Assembly: GCA_036000105.1 (NCBI GenBank)
Contig: DASYGE010000002.1
Location: 434,001-498,000 of the forward strand
Direction: 5' to 3'
Length of the DNA stretch: 64,000 nt
Origin: DASUBN01 sp036000105
GTDB lineage: Bacteria; Pseudomonadota; Gammaproteobacteria; Natronospirales; REEB76
Shown here one piece after another: positions 18,349-26,492 of the stretch; the first letter of the stretch is position 1, and each line of letters opens with the position of its first letter. The position numbers and the translations under genes were made by a program. The notes under the pieces were generated by a model that was not told the DNA's origin, did no database searches, and saw only the letters and a program-made list of their open reading frames with translations.

Positions 18349-19394
18349 TCCGCGAGGAGCTCGAGCGTGCCGTCCGCGGCGGAGAATTCATCCGCGATCA
18401 GGACTTCTCCGGAGCGAAGTTCGTTGGCGCGAAACTCGCCGGCGGGCTCTTCGAGCGGGTCAGTTTCGACGGCGCAGACCTCGCCGGTGCGGATCTGCGG
18501 GAAAGCGTCTTCAGCAGCGTGAGCTGGAAGGGTGCGGTGCTCACCCAGGCGGACCTGGGTCACGCGGTGTTCAGCAAGAACGACCTTCAGGGCGCCAAGT
18601 TCGCGGCGGCGCGTCTCAGCCACGCCCAGTTCACCGACGCGAACCTGGAAGGCGCATCGCTGCCGGGCGTGCAGCTGGAGCGCACGGTGCTGCACCAGTG
18701 CCGCCTCATGCGCGCGGACCTGTCGGGGGTGCACTTCGACAAGACCATCCTGTTCGATGCCCAGCTCACCGGGGCAAAGCTGAAAGACGCCAAGTTCACC
18801 CACGTGGTGCTCATGAATGGGGATTTCAGCGGCTGCGATTTCAGCGGGTTCTCGGCCCAGCAGGCGTTCCTGCAGGGCGGCAAGTTCGCGGGTCTCGACC
18901 TGTCGGGCCTGAGCTTCATCGCCTGCCAGCTGCGCAACTGCGACCTAACGGGAGCCAGGTTGCGCAAGGCCAACCTGGACAAGACGGGATTCATGGAGGC
19001 CAAGCTCGAGCGCGCCGATCTCAGCGGCGCCAAGCTCAGCAACACGGTGTTCTCCGCAGCCAATCTCCGGGAGGCGGACCTGAGCGGCGCCGACCTGAAC
19101 CAGGCACACTTCCAGAAGGCGAGCCTGGTGCGCGCGCGCTTCGACAAGGCCAGGCTCGACATGGCGCAGTTCACCGAGGCCGATTGCACCGCGGCCTCCT
19201 TCCGCGGCTGTGAACTTAGCTACGCGGATTTTTCCTATGCGGTGCTGGACGCCGCGGATTTCACCGACGCCAACCTGTTCAAGGCCAAGCTGCACGCCAT
19301 ACGCCAGGATGCGACCCGCTGGCCGGCGAGCAAGTCCCTGGCCTACGGTACCGACCCCGATCAATACGCCGCAGAGAACTGGCGGCCCGCCTAA
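18345..19394 (+). CDS. pentapeptide-repeat protein
   Basis: A 349-aa protein made almost entirely of pentapeptide repeats (FSGAKFVGAKLAGGLF, GADLREADL-type units) with a short N-terminal helix. It should fold as a beta-helix rod of about 60 pentads. ATG overlaps the preceding stop codon, so the two pentapeptide proteins are translationally coupled. No enzymatic motif is present. In this setting it is probably a structural or adaptor part of the VgrG-associated module. DNA-gyrase mimicry, known for some pentapeptide proteins, is possible but unsupported here. Confidence 0.8.
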   Translation: MIREELERAVRGGEFIRDQDFSGAKFVGAKLAGGLFERVSFDGADLAGADLRESVFSSVSWKGAVLTQADLGHAVFSKNDLQGAKFAAARLSHAQFTDANLEGASLPGVQLERTVLHQCRLMRADLSGVHFDKTILFDAQLTGAKLKDAKFTHVVLMNGDFSGCDFSGFSAQQAFLQGGKFAGLDLSGLSFIACQLRNCDLTGARLRKANLDKTGFMEAKLERADLSGAKLSNTVFSAANLREADLSGADLNQAHFQKASLVRARFDKARLDMAQFTEADCTAASFRGCELSYADFSYAVLDAADFTDANLFKAKLHAIRQDATRWPASKSLAYGTDPDQYAAENWRPA

Positions 19395-19412
19395 CCGATG
19401 GAGTATCCCGTC

Positions 19413-20060
19413 ATGCAGACAGTCATCCAACCCATGCACCCAGCCGCTACGGCCGACATGCTCCAGGCGAAAGTGGTCAGCGCCGGCGAGGACATCTGCC
19501 GCCTGATCGCCACCTCCGGCACCTTCACCGCACGGCGTGCGGCCTCCTGCCTACTGCAACCGGCCGCCGGCGATACGGTGCTGGCGGCGACGCTGGCGGA
19601 CAGCGTGTGGATACTCGCGGTCCTGGTCCGGGGCGATACCCCGGCGGTGATCCCGCTGCCGGCGGACAGCACCCTGAAGGTGGCTGTGGGAGGTCTCACG
19701 CTGACTGTACAGGGCGAGCTCAGCCTGGCCGCAGGCGGCAAGCTCTCCGCACTGGCGCCGGAGGTCACGCTGCAGGCGGGCAGGGCGAGCCTTGCGCTGG
19801 GCGCGCTACAGGTCGCAGCGGGCCTCGTGGAAGCCACGGTGGATCACCTGAAGACCGCTGCCGAGTTCCTGGATACGGTCGCGGCCCGGGTACGTCTCAA
19901 GGCGGGTTCCATGCACCGTCAGGTGGAGGACCTGGATCACCTACAGGCAGGGCAGTTGTATTACTCCGTCAAGACAGTGCTCAACATGCGCGGCAAGCAT
20001 GCGGTGGTGTCGGCGGAAAACGAGGTGCGCTTCGACGGCGAACGCATCCATCTGGGTTGA
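19413..20060 (+). CDS. DUF3540 protein of the T6SS spike module
   Basis: A 215-aa protein resembling DUF3540, a family found with vgrG, DUF2169 and DUF4150 genes; its exact role is not established. It is rich in short Ala/Gly/Leu/Val strands (LSLAAGGKLSALAPEVTLQAGRA is part of this region, 19725-19795), suggesting a beta-rich fold. The C-terminus has VLNMRGKHAVVSAENEVRFDGERIHLG-like strands. An upstream in-frame ATG at 19398 has no ribosome site, while ATG 19413 has GGAG 9 bases ahead. Confidence 0.75.
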   Translation: MQTVIQPMHPAATADMLQAKVVSAGEDICRLIATSGTFTARRAASCLLQPAAGDTVLAATLADSVWILAVLVRGDTPAVIPLPADSTLKVAVGGLTLTVQGELSLAAGGKLSALAPEVTLQAGRASLALGALQVAAGLVEATVDHLKTAAEFLDTVAARVRLKAGSMHRQVEDLDHLQAGQLYYSVKTVLNMRGKHAVVSAENEVRFDGERIHLG

Positions 20061-20069
20061 GGTGCGGCC

Positions 20070-20474
20070 ATGTTCGTCAATACGCAGATGGGCGGTCTGT
20101 ACTTCGGGTTCCCGGACGTGTGCCTCACGCCGATCCTGGTGCCGGTGCCCATACCCTATCCGAACTTCGCCACCGGGCTGCTGGCGATGCCGTTCACCGC
20201 GGCGCTCAACGTGCTCAACGAATGCATGCCCACGCACACCATCTCCACCATGGGTACCATCAGTTTCGGCGACCAGCCTGGCATCGAGCTTGGAGTGCTG
20301 TCGGGCATGTTCATGGGGCCGCACCACACGCTCATCCCGAGCTTCACCATGCTGAGCGACGGCATGCCCACGTCCAGGCTCACCAGCATGACGGCGCACA
20401 ACGGCTTCAGCCTCAACGCTCCCGGATTGTCCATCGTGCCGAGCCAGTTCACCACCATTTGTCTCATGCCCTGA
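20070..20474 (+). CDS. DUF4150 PAAR-like spike-tip protein
   Basis: A 134-aa protein of the DUF4150/PAAR-like family, which caps the VgrG spike. Key features are MFVNTQMGGLYFGFPDVCLTP at the start (conserved 'FPDVC.TP'), a 'PIPYPN' motif, 'MPTHTISTMGT', and C-terminal 'NAPGLSIVPSQ'. Many DUF4150 proteins carry a C-terminal toxin; this one ends right after the tip domain and is therefore a bare tip. Nine bases separate it from the DUF3540 gene. Confidence 0.85.
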   Translation: MFVNTQMGGLYFGFPDVCLTPILVPVPIPYPNFATGLLAMPFTAALNVLNECMPTHTISTMGTISFGDQPGIELGVLSGMFMGPHHTLIPSFTMLSDGMPTSRLTSMTAHNGFSLNAPGLSIVPSQFTTICLMP

Positions 20475-20507
20475 GCGGGCAGCGGGACCGACCGGAGGAC
20501 CGTAGTC

Positions 20508-21989
20508 ATGGCCATGAACAGAGTCATCAATTCCATCTGGGCCGAGATCTCCGCCTGGGGATCGCTCATTAAGACGGCGACGAACCCGTACCACCCCAAT
20601 CCGGGTGCCGGCACCGTCGGCGCGAACAACCAGGGGCTGGCGGCGATCACCGGGCCTTCGCCGTTCATCAAGGTCGACAAGAACGGGATATCGCCCGATA
20701 TACAGGTGAGCACCAGCCTCGCAGACATAGGCAATGTCTCCCCCACGCCCCTGGATGAGAACAGCGGAGCCTGTCATGTGGTCCGCCAGTACGGCGACAT
20801 CTACATGTACAACGACGGCAACATCATCTCCTGGGGTGGGAACGGCAAGAACCTGAGCTTCGGCAACAGCTATGAGGAGAACCACGGCTGGGCGAACCAG
20901 GCCAGCGTGTACAACAACGAGACTTTCCATATTCCACCCGGAGCCATGTACTCGTCAGCGACGAAAAGCTCGGTTCCCGCGGTCCCGGAGACGGATCTGC
21001 AATGGCTGGGTGGTACGGTGTCGAAGAGCTGGGGCGTGGAGTTCAACTACAGTTACGGTTCGAGCTATGAATGGAGCAGCGGGCCAAACCAGTATATAGA
21101 CGCCTTCGGCTCCGTGGGAGATGATCTTACGGATGTCAAGCAGGGCAAGCATTGCACCTACAGTTATGGCACCGGCTATGAGGAGACCCTGGTGTCCTGG
21201 GACCTCGGCAGCGGCTGGTTCCACGCGGACGACAGCAATTCGCCCTATGCGAGCCGCAAGCACGATTCCTGGCAATCGCCCTATCTGTCCCTGGAGACCG
21301 TCGCGACCAGCTTTGCCTCGGGCGGTGCGCCGACGCCTGGTGGGTTTTTGGGAAGCTTGCTCGCCGGGAACCCGGAACTGGAAGCGGCCTACGATGAGGT
21401 CTATAACCCCCAGGATTTCGCTCAGCGCAATACCTGGACGGCGAGCAACCTCTTGGTATCGAAGACTTTCGGCAACACCTACGACTATCACTACGGCCCG
21501 GGGCTCTCGATCCAGGAAGGTCCCAGCGAAGAACGGAACTACGGCAACAGTAGCAGCACGGTGGTGGGCAACAGCGTCGAGTCGGTCACGGGGAACAGCA
21601 CCTCGACGGTCACCGGCAATTCCTCGGAGACCGTCACCGGCAACGCGACGTCGATGGTGCAGGGCAACGCCACGGAACAGTTCTGGGGCGGCAAGGCGGA
21701 ATTCTTCATGGGCGGCAAGAGCGAGATGATCCTGGGCGCCGCGGACGAGATCACCCTATCTGTCAAGATGGAGATCAAGACCCTGGGCGCCATCGAGGTG
21801 TTCGGCGGCGTATCCGTCGCGACATTCCTCGGCTTGCTGATCGAAGTGCAGGCGGGCGGCAAGTTCGAATTTGGCGAGCTGAAACTCAAGAACCATGTGG
21901 CCGAGGTGGACGTCAAGGATGCGGCCAAGGTGCAGGTGGCCGGTGCCGCTCAGATTCAATCCGCGCCGGTGAACGTGACCACGCCCTGA
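20508..21989 (+). CDS. T6SS-module protein with gp5-like octapeptide beta-helix repeats
   Basis: A 493-aa protein with no family I can name. The N-terminal half has spaced aromatic motifs of one type (SFGNSYEENHG, YSYGSSYEWSSG, YSYGTGYEE, TFGNTYDYHYGPG). Residues about 352-415 are consecutive octads of the form VxGxxxxx (VVGNSVES, VTGNSTST, VTGNSSET, VTGNATSM, VQGNATEQ, FWGGKAEF, FMGGKSEM, ILGAADEI), the pattern of the T4 gp5/VgrG triple beta-helix needle. The C-terminus has one hydrophobic stretch (about 430-455) and no catalytic motif. As last gene of the module it may be a detached needle or a delivered particle component. Confidence 0.65.
   Translation: MAMNRVINSIWAEISAWGSLIKTATNPYHPNPGAGTVGANNQGLAAITGPSPFIKVDKNGISPDIQVSTSLADIGNVSPTPLDENSGACHVVRQYGDIYMYNDGNIISWGGNGKNLSFGNSYEENHGWANQASVYNNETFHIPPGAMYSSATKSSVPAVPETDLQWLGGTVSKSWGVEFNYSYGSSYEWSSGPNQYIDAFGSVGDDLTDVKQGKHCTYSYGTGYEETLVSWDLGSGWFHADDSNSPYASRKHDSWQSPYLSLETVATSFASGGAPTPGGFLGSLLAGNPELEAAYDEVYNPQDFAQRNTWTASNLLVSKTFGNTYDYHYGPGLSIQEGPSEERNYGNSSSTVVGNSVESVTGNSTSTVTGNSSETVTGNATSMVQGNATEQFWGGKAEFFMGGKSEMILGAADEITLSVKMEIKTLGAIEVFGGVSVATFLGLLIEVQAGGKFEFGELKLKNHVAEVDVKDAAKVQVAGAAQIQSAPVNVTTP
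21561..21752 (+). repeat. eight imperfect 24-bp tandem units encoding VxGxxxxx octads
   Basis: Eight consecutive 24-base units in frame inside the 493-aa gene. Each encodes hydrophobic-x-Gly-x5. The DNA units are diverged while the protein period is kept, so selection is on the octad structure rather than recent slippage. Confidence 0.75.
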
Positions 21990-21996
21990 GGCGGTC

Positions 21997-22764
21997 TTAC
22001 TTAGCAGCGGATAGAAGCGCTATGGCCGCCTCGATGGGAGCGGCGAGGGCCAGGTCCGTCTGAGTGGGCAGGACGAGTTTCCTGCCGCTCTCGCTCTCCT
22101 TGCCCTCCCTGGGCAGGAGTGCGAGCTGGTTGTAGATGATGCCCACGATGCGGCCGCGGCGCGCGTCTATCAGCGGCCCGCCGGCGGAGCCGGAATACAC
22201 GGTGCCTTCCACCAGTAGTTGCCGGCTGCCCTCGGGGGTGAGCACCTTGGCGGCGAGCCGCCCGGTTCGAGCCGTCAGCACCAGGGACCCATAGCGCCCG
22301 AAGGGGAAGCCGAGATGCATGATCTCGGCTCCGGGCCGGATGGATTCGCTGTCGCCCAGGAGTTCCGGTGGCAGACGCAGCATGGCGGGATCGGCCAGCT
22401 TGAGCAGGGCCACGTTGTTCGCGACATCCAGCGCCGCCACCTGCGCGCCGAAACAGCGCAGCTGTTCGCGGCTCGTGGACTGGAAACCCAGAGCGTCCTC
22501 AGCCGGGGATATGAGCACCTCGGGCTCACCCTTCACCACCTCGGCAGCGGTAAACAGATAACCGTCCTGGCGTACGGCGAAGGCGCTGCCGAGGAATTCC
22601 ACGGCACCGGTGGCGGGATTCTTCTTGAGCACCATGGCGCAGGAAGGCGCCAGGCGTTGGAAGAGCTGTTGCATGTCAGGGAAGTCCGGTTTGAGCCCTG
22701 GACCCGCCGATTCCGGCGTCCGGGCATGGGCCAGTATAGGCAAAACCCCGCCCAAGCAAAACAA
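21997..22764 (-). CDS. exported trypsin/HtrA-fold protein with all catalytic residues lost (pseudoprotease)
   Basis: A 255-aa S1/HtrA-like fold: GSAFAVRQDGYLFTAAEVV, NNVALLKL, MHLGFPFGRYGS, GTVYSGSAGGPLID, GRIVGIIYN. Relative to DegP-type enzymes, the catalytic His is Glu75 (TAAEVV), Asp is Asn117 (NNVALL) and Ser is Ala194 (GSAGGP). The rest of the fold is kept, so this looks like a pseudoprotease, not decay. No PDZ domain. The N-terminus is a signal-like hydrophobic stretch ending AHA. Start is uncertain: TTG at 22764, with AAAAGGG upstream. It is divergent from the ECF sigma gene (47-base gap) and convergent with the T6SS. Confidence 0.8.
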   Translation of the reverse strand: MFCLGGVLPILAHARTPESAGPGLKPDFPDMQQLFQRLAPSCAMVLKKNPATGAVEFLGSAFAVRQDGYLFTAAEVVKGEPEVLISPAEDALGFQSTSREQLRCFGAQVAALDVANNVALLKLADPAMLRLPPELLGDSESIRPGAEIMHLGFPFGRYGSLVLTARTGRLAAKVLTPEGSRQLLVEGTVYSGSAGGPLIDARRGRIVGIIYNQLALLPREGKESESGRKLVLPTQTDLALAAPIEAAIALLSAAK

Positions 22765-22811
22765 TCCGGCCCTTTTGCGACCTTCTACCTTACCGGCGCA
22801 TCCTATACAGC

Positions 22812-23402
22812 ATGAGCAGCCGCTTTGACTTGAGCTTCTCGGACCAAGTACTGGACCGGGCCCGGGAGGGTGACCGTGTGGCCCAGGCGGAGCTATTCGC
22901 GGCTTACGGCCGGGCGGTGTTTGGCCTCGCGCGCCGGATGCTGGGGCGCGCGGACCTGGCGGAGGACATGCTGCAGGACACCTTCGTGGAGGTGCTGAAG
23001 GGCCTCAAGGATTTCCGCGGCGAGGCACCGGTGGGCATGTGGATACGGCGCATCGCGGTGAACAAATGCCTCATGCAGGTGCGCTCCCACTGGCACCGCT
23101 ACCGATCGTCACTGGACGGCGTCGAGGAGGGCACCAGCGCCGAGGAGTGGCTGGAAGCCCGTGGCAGCCCCCCGGAGACGGGACTCGATCTGGAACGGGC
23201 GCTGGATGCCTTGCCGCCGGAGGCGCGGGTGGTGGTGTGGCTGCATGACGTGGAGGGCTACACCCACGTGGAGATCGCCCATCTTATGCAGGCGACCCCG
23301 AGTTTCTCGAAATCACAGTTGGCACGCGCCTATGTGCGCATGCGGCGATGGGCCGGAGGCCCCCAAGAGGTGCAAGCATGCATGCCAGTCTTGAACAACT
23401 GA
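22812..23402 (+). CDS. ECF-family RNA polymerase sigma factor
   Basis: A 196-aa alternative sigma factor with sigma2 (AQAELFAAYGRAVFGLARRMLG, DLAEDMLQDTFVEVLKGLKDFRG) and sigma4 (ALDALPPEARVVVWLHDVEGYTHVEIAHLM ... SKSQLARA). Its 3' end overlaps the anti-sigma gene by 25 bases, the standard arrangement for a sigma/anti-sigma pair. No clear SD before the ATG. The short divergent gap to the pseudoprotease suggests shared control. The target regulon cannot be read from the window. Confidence 0.9.
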   Translation: MSSRFDLSFSDQVLDRAREGDRVAQAELFAAYGRAVFGLARRMLGRADLAEDMLQDTFVEVLKGLKDFRGEAPVGMWIRRIAVNKCLMQVRSHWHRYRSSLDGVEEGTSAEEWLEARGSPPETGLDLERALDALPPEARVVVWLHDVEGYTHVEIAHLMQATPSFSKSQLARAYVRMRRWAGGPQEVQACMPVLNN

Positions 23403-24010
23403 TCAGCCTGCGGGACGAGGAGCCGATGGCCCTCGAGGTGCAGGAGCATGTGCGCGGCTGCGAGCAGTGTGCGCGGGCCCTGAACGAGCTGGCCGCCGTA
23501 CCCGAGAGCCTCACGCATCTCACCGATCCCTTGCCGCCGCCGGATGCCTGGGCGCGGATCACGGCTACCGAGCGCAAGCGTCACCTTTCGCGGCGCTGGC
23601 TGCCGGCGGCAGGCGTGGGTCTGGCGGCATCGTTGGCGGGGGCTGTAGTGCTCTTCAACCCCGGCTTGCGCATGTTCAAGGCCGCCGAAGCTCCCCAGAC
23701 CACGGTGACCGGTACGGTGGGGTCCGCCGCGCCCGCGGATATCGGTGTGCTGCAGGCCCAGTCCCAGTACCTGGAGCGGGCGGTGATGGATCTCAATGGC
23801 AACACGGAAGGCATGCCGGTGAGCGCGGATACCGCCACCACGGTGGCGGCGCTGGAAGATCGCATCGCCCTGGTGGATTACGTGATCGGCAGCACCTCGG
23901 CGCGCGACAAGAACAGCCCGAACCTCGCACAGCTCTGGAAGCAGCGCGTGGATCTCCTGCAATCCCTGGCCGCGGTGCGCTACGCCCAAGTAGCCGACCG
24001 CGGCATCTGA
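23378..24010 (+). CDS. zinc-finger anti-sigma factor (membrane-anchored)
   Basis: A 210-aa protein with the HX3CX2C zinc anti-sigma motif (His24, Cys28, Cys31) in the N-terminal cytosolic domain. One transmembrane segment lies at about residues 75-93, followed by a periplasmic region of about 115 aa. It is predicted to hold the sigma factor at the membrane. ATG 23378 has AGAGG 7 bases upstream and begins MHASLEQL; an earlier in-frame start inside the sigma gene lacks such support. The motif and the operon are seen directly; the signal sensed is unknown. Confidence 0.85.
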   Translation: MHASLEQLISLRDEEPMALEVQEHVRGCEQCARALNELAAVPESLTHLTDPLPPPDAWARITATERKRHLSRRWLPAAGVGLAASLAGAVVLFNPGLRMFKAAEAPQTTVTGTVGSAAPADIGVLQAQSQYLERAVMDLNGNTEGMPVSADTATTVAALEDRIALVDYVIGSTSARDKNSPNLAQLWKQRVDLLQSLAAVRYAQVADRGI

Positions 24011-24039
24011 CGATCAAGTCGAAATCGAAGAGGTGTGAC

Positions 24040-25365
24040 ATGAACAAGCTGATGACGATGCTCACGGTGTTGGCCTTCTGCTGGATGCCCCTCATGGCAT
24101 CCGCAGCGGACAGCGCGGCCCCTGCCAATGGTGCCGCACCCGCGGCTGATGTGGCCAAGAACCAGGCGGACCTGGAGAAGCAACTGGATGATGCGCGGGC
24201 CAAACTGCAGGAGGACGCGCACAAGGTGGCGGATCTGTCCATGCAATTGAACGGTTCGTCCTATTACTACATCAGCAGCTCCGACGGCGGTCCCGGCAAG
24301 CGCGGGTTCCTGGGCGTGGACCTGGATGGGGTCAATTACCAGGACAGCAGCCAGCCGGGTGTGACCATCTCCGGCGTGACCCACGACGGCCCAGCCGACA
24401 AGGCCGGCCTCAAGGAAGGGGACGTGATCACCGGCATCAACGGCACGAGTTTCAAGGGCACGGAGGACGAGAGTGCCGCCGTGAGACTGATGCGCTTCAT
24501 GAAGGGCGTGAAACCCGGTGACGGCCTGACCATCGCTTACACCCGCGACGGCAAGGCCGCGAGCGCCAAAGCCGTGGCCGGCGATCCCCACGACATACTT
24601 TCCCTGCGCATGCCAGGCTTAGCGCACCGCCCGGTGCTGGGTGTCGACATCGGCCACGACGACTCCGGCGACGGTGTCGCGGTGGTGGCCGTGACGCCGG
24701 ACGGACCGGCGGACAAGGCCGGGCTGCACACCGGCGACGTGATCGTGGCATTGGACGGCACGTCCTTGAAGCCGGATGACGACCGCAGCAGCGGCGACCA
24801 ACTGCTCGCCTTCATGGATAAGCAGCACCCCGGCGACAAGGTGAAGGTGGATTACACCCGCGACGGCAAGGCCGGCAGCGCCACGGTGACGGTCGCCAGC
24901 TCCGGCGACTATTCCTTCAGTTTCCGGATGCCTCCCATCCCGCCCATGCCCCCGATACCGCCTATGCCTCCCATGCCGCGCATCTATGCCAACTGGGGCG
25001 GTTTCGGCGGCGGTGGGCGCTGGGGTGAGATGCAGCTCACTCCCATGAACGCGGGCTTGGCGAGTTACTTCGGCACGGACAAGGGCTTGTTGGTCCTCAG
25101 GGCCGCGAAGGATTCCCGCCTGCAGCTGCAGGACGGCGACGTGATCCTGGACATAGGTGGGCGCAGCCCTGATTCGCCCTCCCAGGCCATGCGCATCCTG
25201 GGTTCCTATGGCCCGGGTGAGACCGTGAAACTCGACATCATGCGCAAGGGCAAGCCCGTGACCCTGAACGTGGCCCTGCCGAAATCCCGAGATGATTATT
25301 CAAGCTCCAGCGCCTTCAACTTCACGGTGCAGAGCGACGACGATGACGGAGCTGGCGGACGATAG
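24040..25365 (+). CDS. exported triple-PDZ protein without protease domain
   Basis: A 441-aa protein with a Sec signal peptide (ends ASA, about residue 22), a short coiled-coil (about 40-68), then PDZ domains at about 87-185, 196-290 and 330-412. GFLGVDLD and PVLGVDIG mark the carboxylate-binding loops of the first two, and GPADKAGLxxGDVI occurs in both. A Pro/Met-rich linker (repeating PPIPPM) lies at about 297-313. There is no serine protease domain, unlike DegS/DegP. Third gene of the sigma/anti-sigma operon and followed by a terminator. It probably binds C-termini of misfolded envelope proteins (inference). Confidence 0.85.
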   Translation: MNKLMTMLTVLAFCWMPLMASAADSAAPANGAAPAADVAKNQADLEKQLDDARAKLQEDAHKVADLSMQLNGSSYYYISSSDGGPGKRGFLGVDLDGVNYQDSSQPGVTISGVTHDGPADKAGLKEGDVITGINGTSFKGTEDESAAVRLMRFMKGVKPGDGLTIAYTRDGKAASAKAVAGDPHDILSLRMPGLAHRPVLGVDIGHDDSGDGVAVVAVTPDGPADKAGLHTGDVIVALDGTSLKPDDDRSSGDQLLAFMDKQHPGDKVKVDYTRDGKAGSATVTVASSGDYSFSFRMPPIPPMPPIPPMPPMPRIYANWGGFGGGGRWGEMQLTPMNAGLASYFGTDKGLLVLRAAKDSRLQLQDGDVILDIGGRSPDSPSQAMRILGSYGPGETVKLDIMRKGKPVTLNVALPKSRDDYSSSSAFNFTVQSDDDDGAGGR

Positions 25366-25384
25366 ACGTTCAACCACGGCATTG

Positions 25385-25416
25385 AGAGCGGTCTCTTCAA
25401 GACCGCTCTTTTTTTG
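25385..25416 (+). terminator. Rho-independent terminator after the PDZ gene
   Basis: A perfect 10-bp stem (AGAGCGGTCT / AGACCGCTCT) with a 5-base loop is followed by a run of eight Ts. It ends the sigma-anti-sigma-PDZ operon and separates it from queA. Confidence 0.95.
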
Positions 25417-25454
25417 CATTTCTCGCCGAGGGTCTTAGTTGCTACCATGCGCCC

Positions 25455-26492
25455 ATGCGGCGCACAGATTTCCATTACGAACTGCCTCCCACGCTCATCG
25501 CCCAGCATCCCCTGGCGGAGCGCAGCGCCAGCCGCCTCCTGTGCCTGGAGGGAGCGAGCGGTGTATTGGCCGATCGTGGCTTCCGCGAGCTGACCGGCTT
25601 GTTGGATGCGGGCGACCTCCTGGTGTTCAACGACACCCGGGTGGTGCCGGCCCGGCTGCACGGCCGCAAGGAGACCGGCGGGGCGGTGGAGTTCCTGATC
25701 GAACGCATCCTGGATGACCACACGGCCCTGGTGCATGCCCGTGCCAGCAAGCCCTGGCGTAGCGGCATGCGCGCCTTGTTCGCCGAAGGAGTGGAGGCGC
25801 GGGTGGTGGAACGGCAGGATGCGCTGCTCAAGGTGGAGTTCCCGGGGGTGAAACTCCTGGACTTCCTCTATGCCCACGGCCATGTGCCGCTGCCTCCTTA
25901 TATAGCGCGCGACGATGCGAGCGAGGACCGGGAACGCTACCAGACGGTGTATGCCCGGGTACCCGGGGCGGTGGCGGCGCCCACGGCCGGTCTGCATTTC
26001 GATGCGCCTCTCTTGGCGGAACTCGACGGGCGCGGGGTGCAGCGCGCCTATGTGACCCTGCACGTGGGGGCGGGGACCTTCCAGCCGGTGCGGGAGGACG
26101 ACATCCTGGATCACAAGATGCACAGCGAATACGTCCAGGTGGGCGCAGATGTATGCCGGGCGGTGGCGGAGACCCATGCCCGCGGTAAGCGGGTGGTCGC
26201 GGTCGGCACCACTGCAGTGCGCAGCCTGGAAGCCGCAGCGGCCGGCGGTGAACTCAAACCCATGAGCGGCGACACCGCGCTCTTCATCTATCCCGGCTAT
26301 GCTTTCCGGGTGGTGGATGCCATGGTCACGAATTTTCATCTACCGGAGTCCACCCTGCTCATGCTGGTGTGCGCCTTCGCGGGGCAGGAACAGGTGCTGG
26401 CAGCTTACCGGCATGCGGTGGAGCAGCGTTATCGGTTCTTCAGTTACGGGGATGCCATGTACGTGACGCGCAAAGCGGGGCAGGGCGCATGA
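25455..26492 (+). CDS. queA: QueA, S-adenosylmethionine:tRNA ribosyltransferase-isomerase
   Basis: Makes epoxyqueuosine from preQ1-modified tRNA by transferring the ribosyl part of SAM. The 345-aa length is typical. The N-terminus FHYELPPTLIAQHPLAERS is the family signature, with LVFNDTRVVPARLHG, GAVAAPTAGLHFD, HVGAGTFQPV and NFHLPESTLLMLV downstream. Its TGA overlaps the tgt ATG (ATGA), so the two queuosine genes are coupled. Confidence 0.97.
   Translation: MRRTDFHYELPPTLIAQHPLAERSASRLLCLEGASGVLADRGFRELTGLLDAGDLLVFNDTRVVPARLHGRKETGGAVEFLIERILDDHTALVHARASKPWRSGMRALFAEGVEARVVERQDALLKVEFPGVKLLDFLYAHGHVPLPPYIARDDASEDRERYQTVYARVPGAVAAPTAGLHFDAPLLAELDGRGVQRAYVTLHVGAGTFQPVREDDILDHKMHSEYVQVGADVCRAVAETHARGKRVVAVGTTAVRSLEAAAAGGELKPMSGDTALFIYPGYAFRVVDAMVTNFHLPESTLLMLVCAFAGQEQVLAAYRHAVEQRYRFFSYGDAMYVTRKAGQGA

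Noticed and set aside
17478..18803. 441-codon - strand frame opposite the pentapeptide genes
   Set aside because: Antisense of regular pentapeptide codons, which naturally produce a long, repetitive frame; no independent support.
21561..21752. Tandem 24-bp repeats considered as a CRISPR-like array
   Set aside because: No spacers, contiguous in-frame units encoding VxGxxxxx; a protein repeat.
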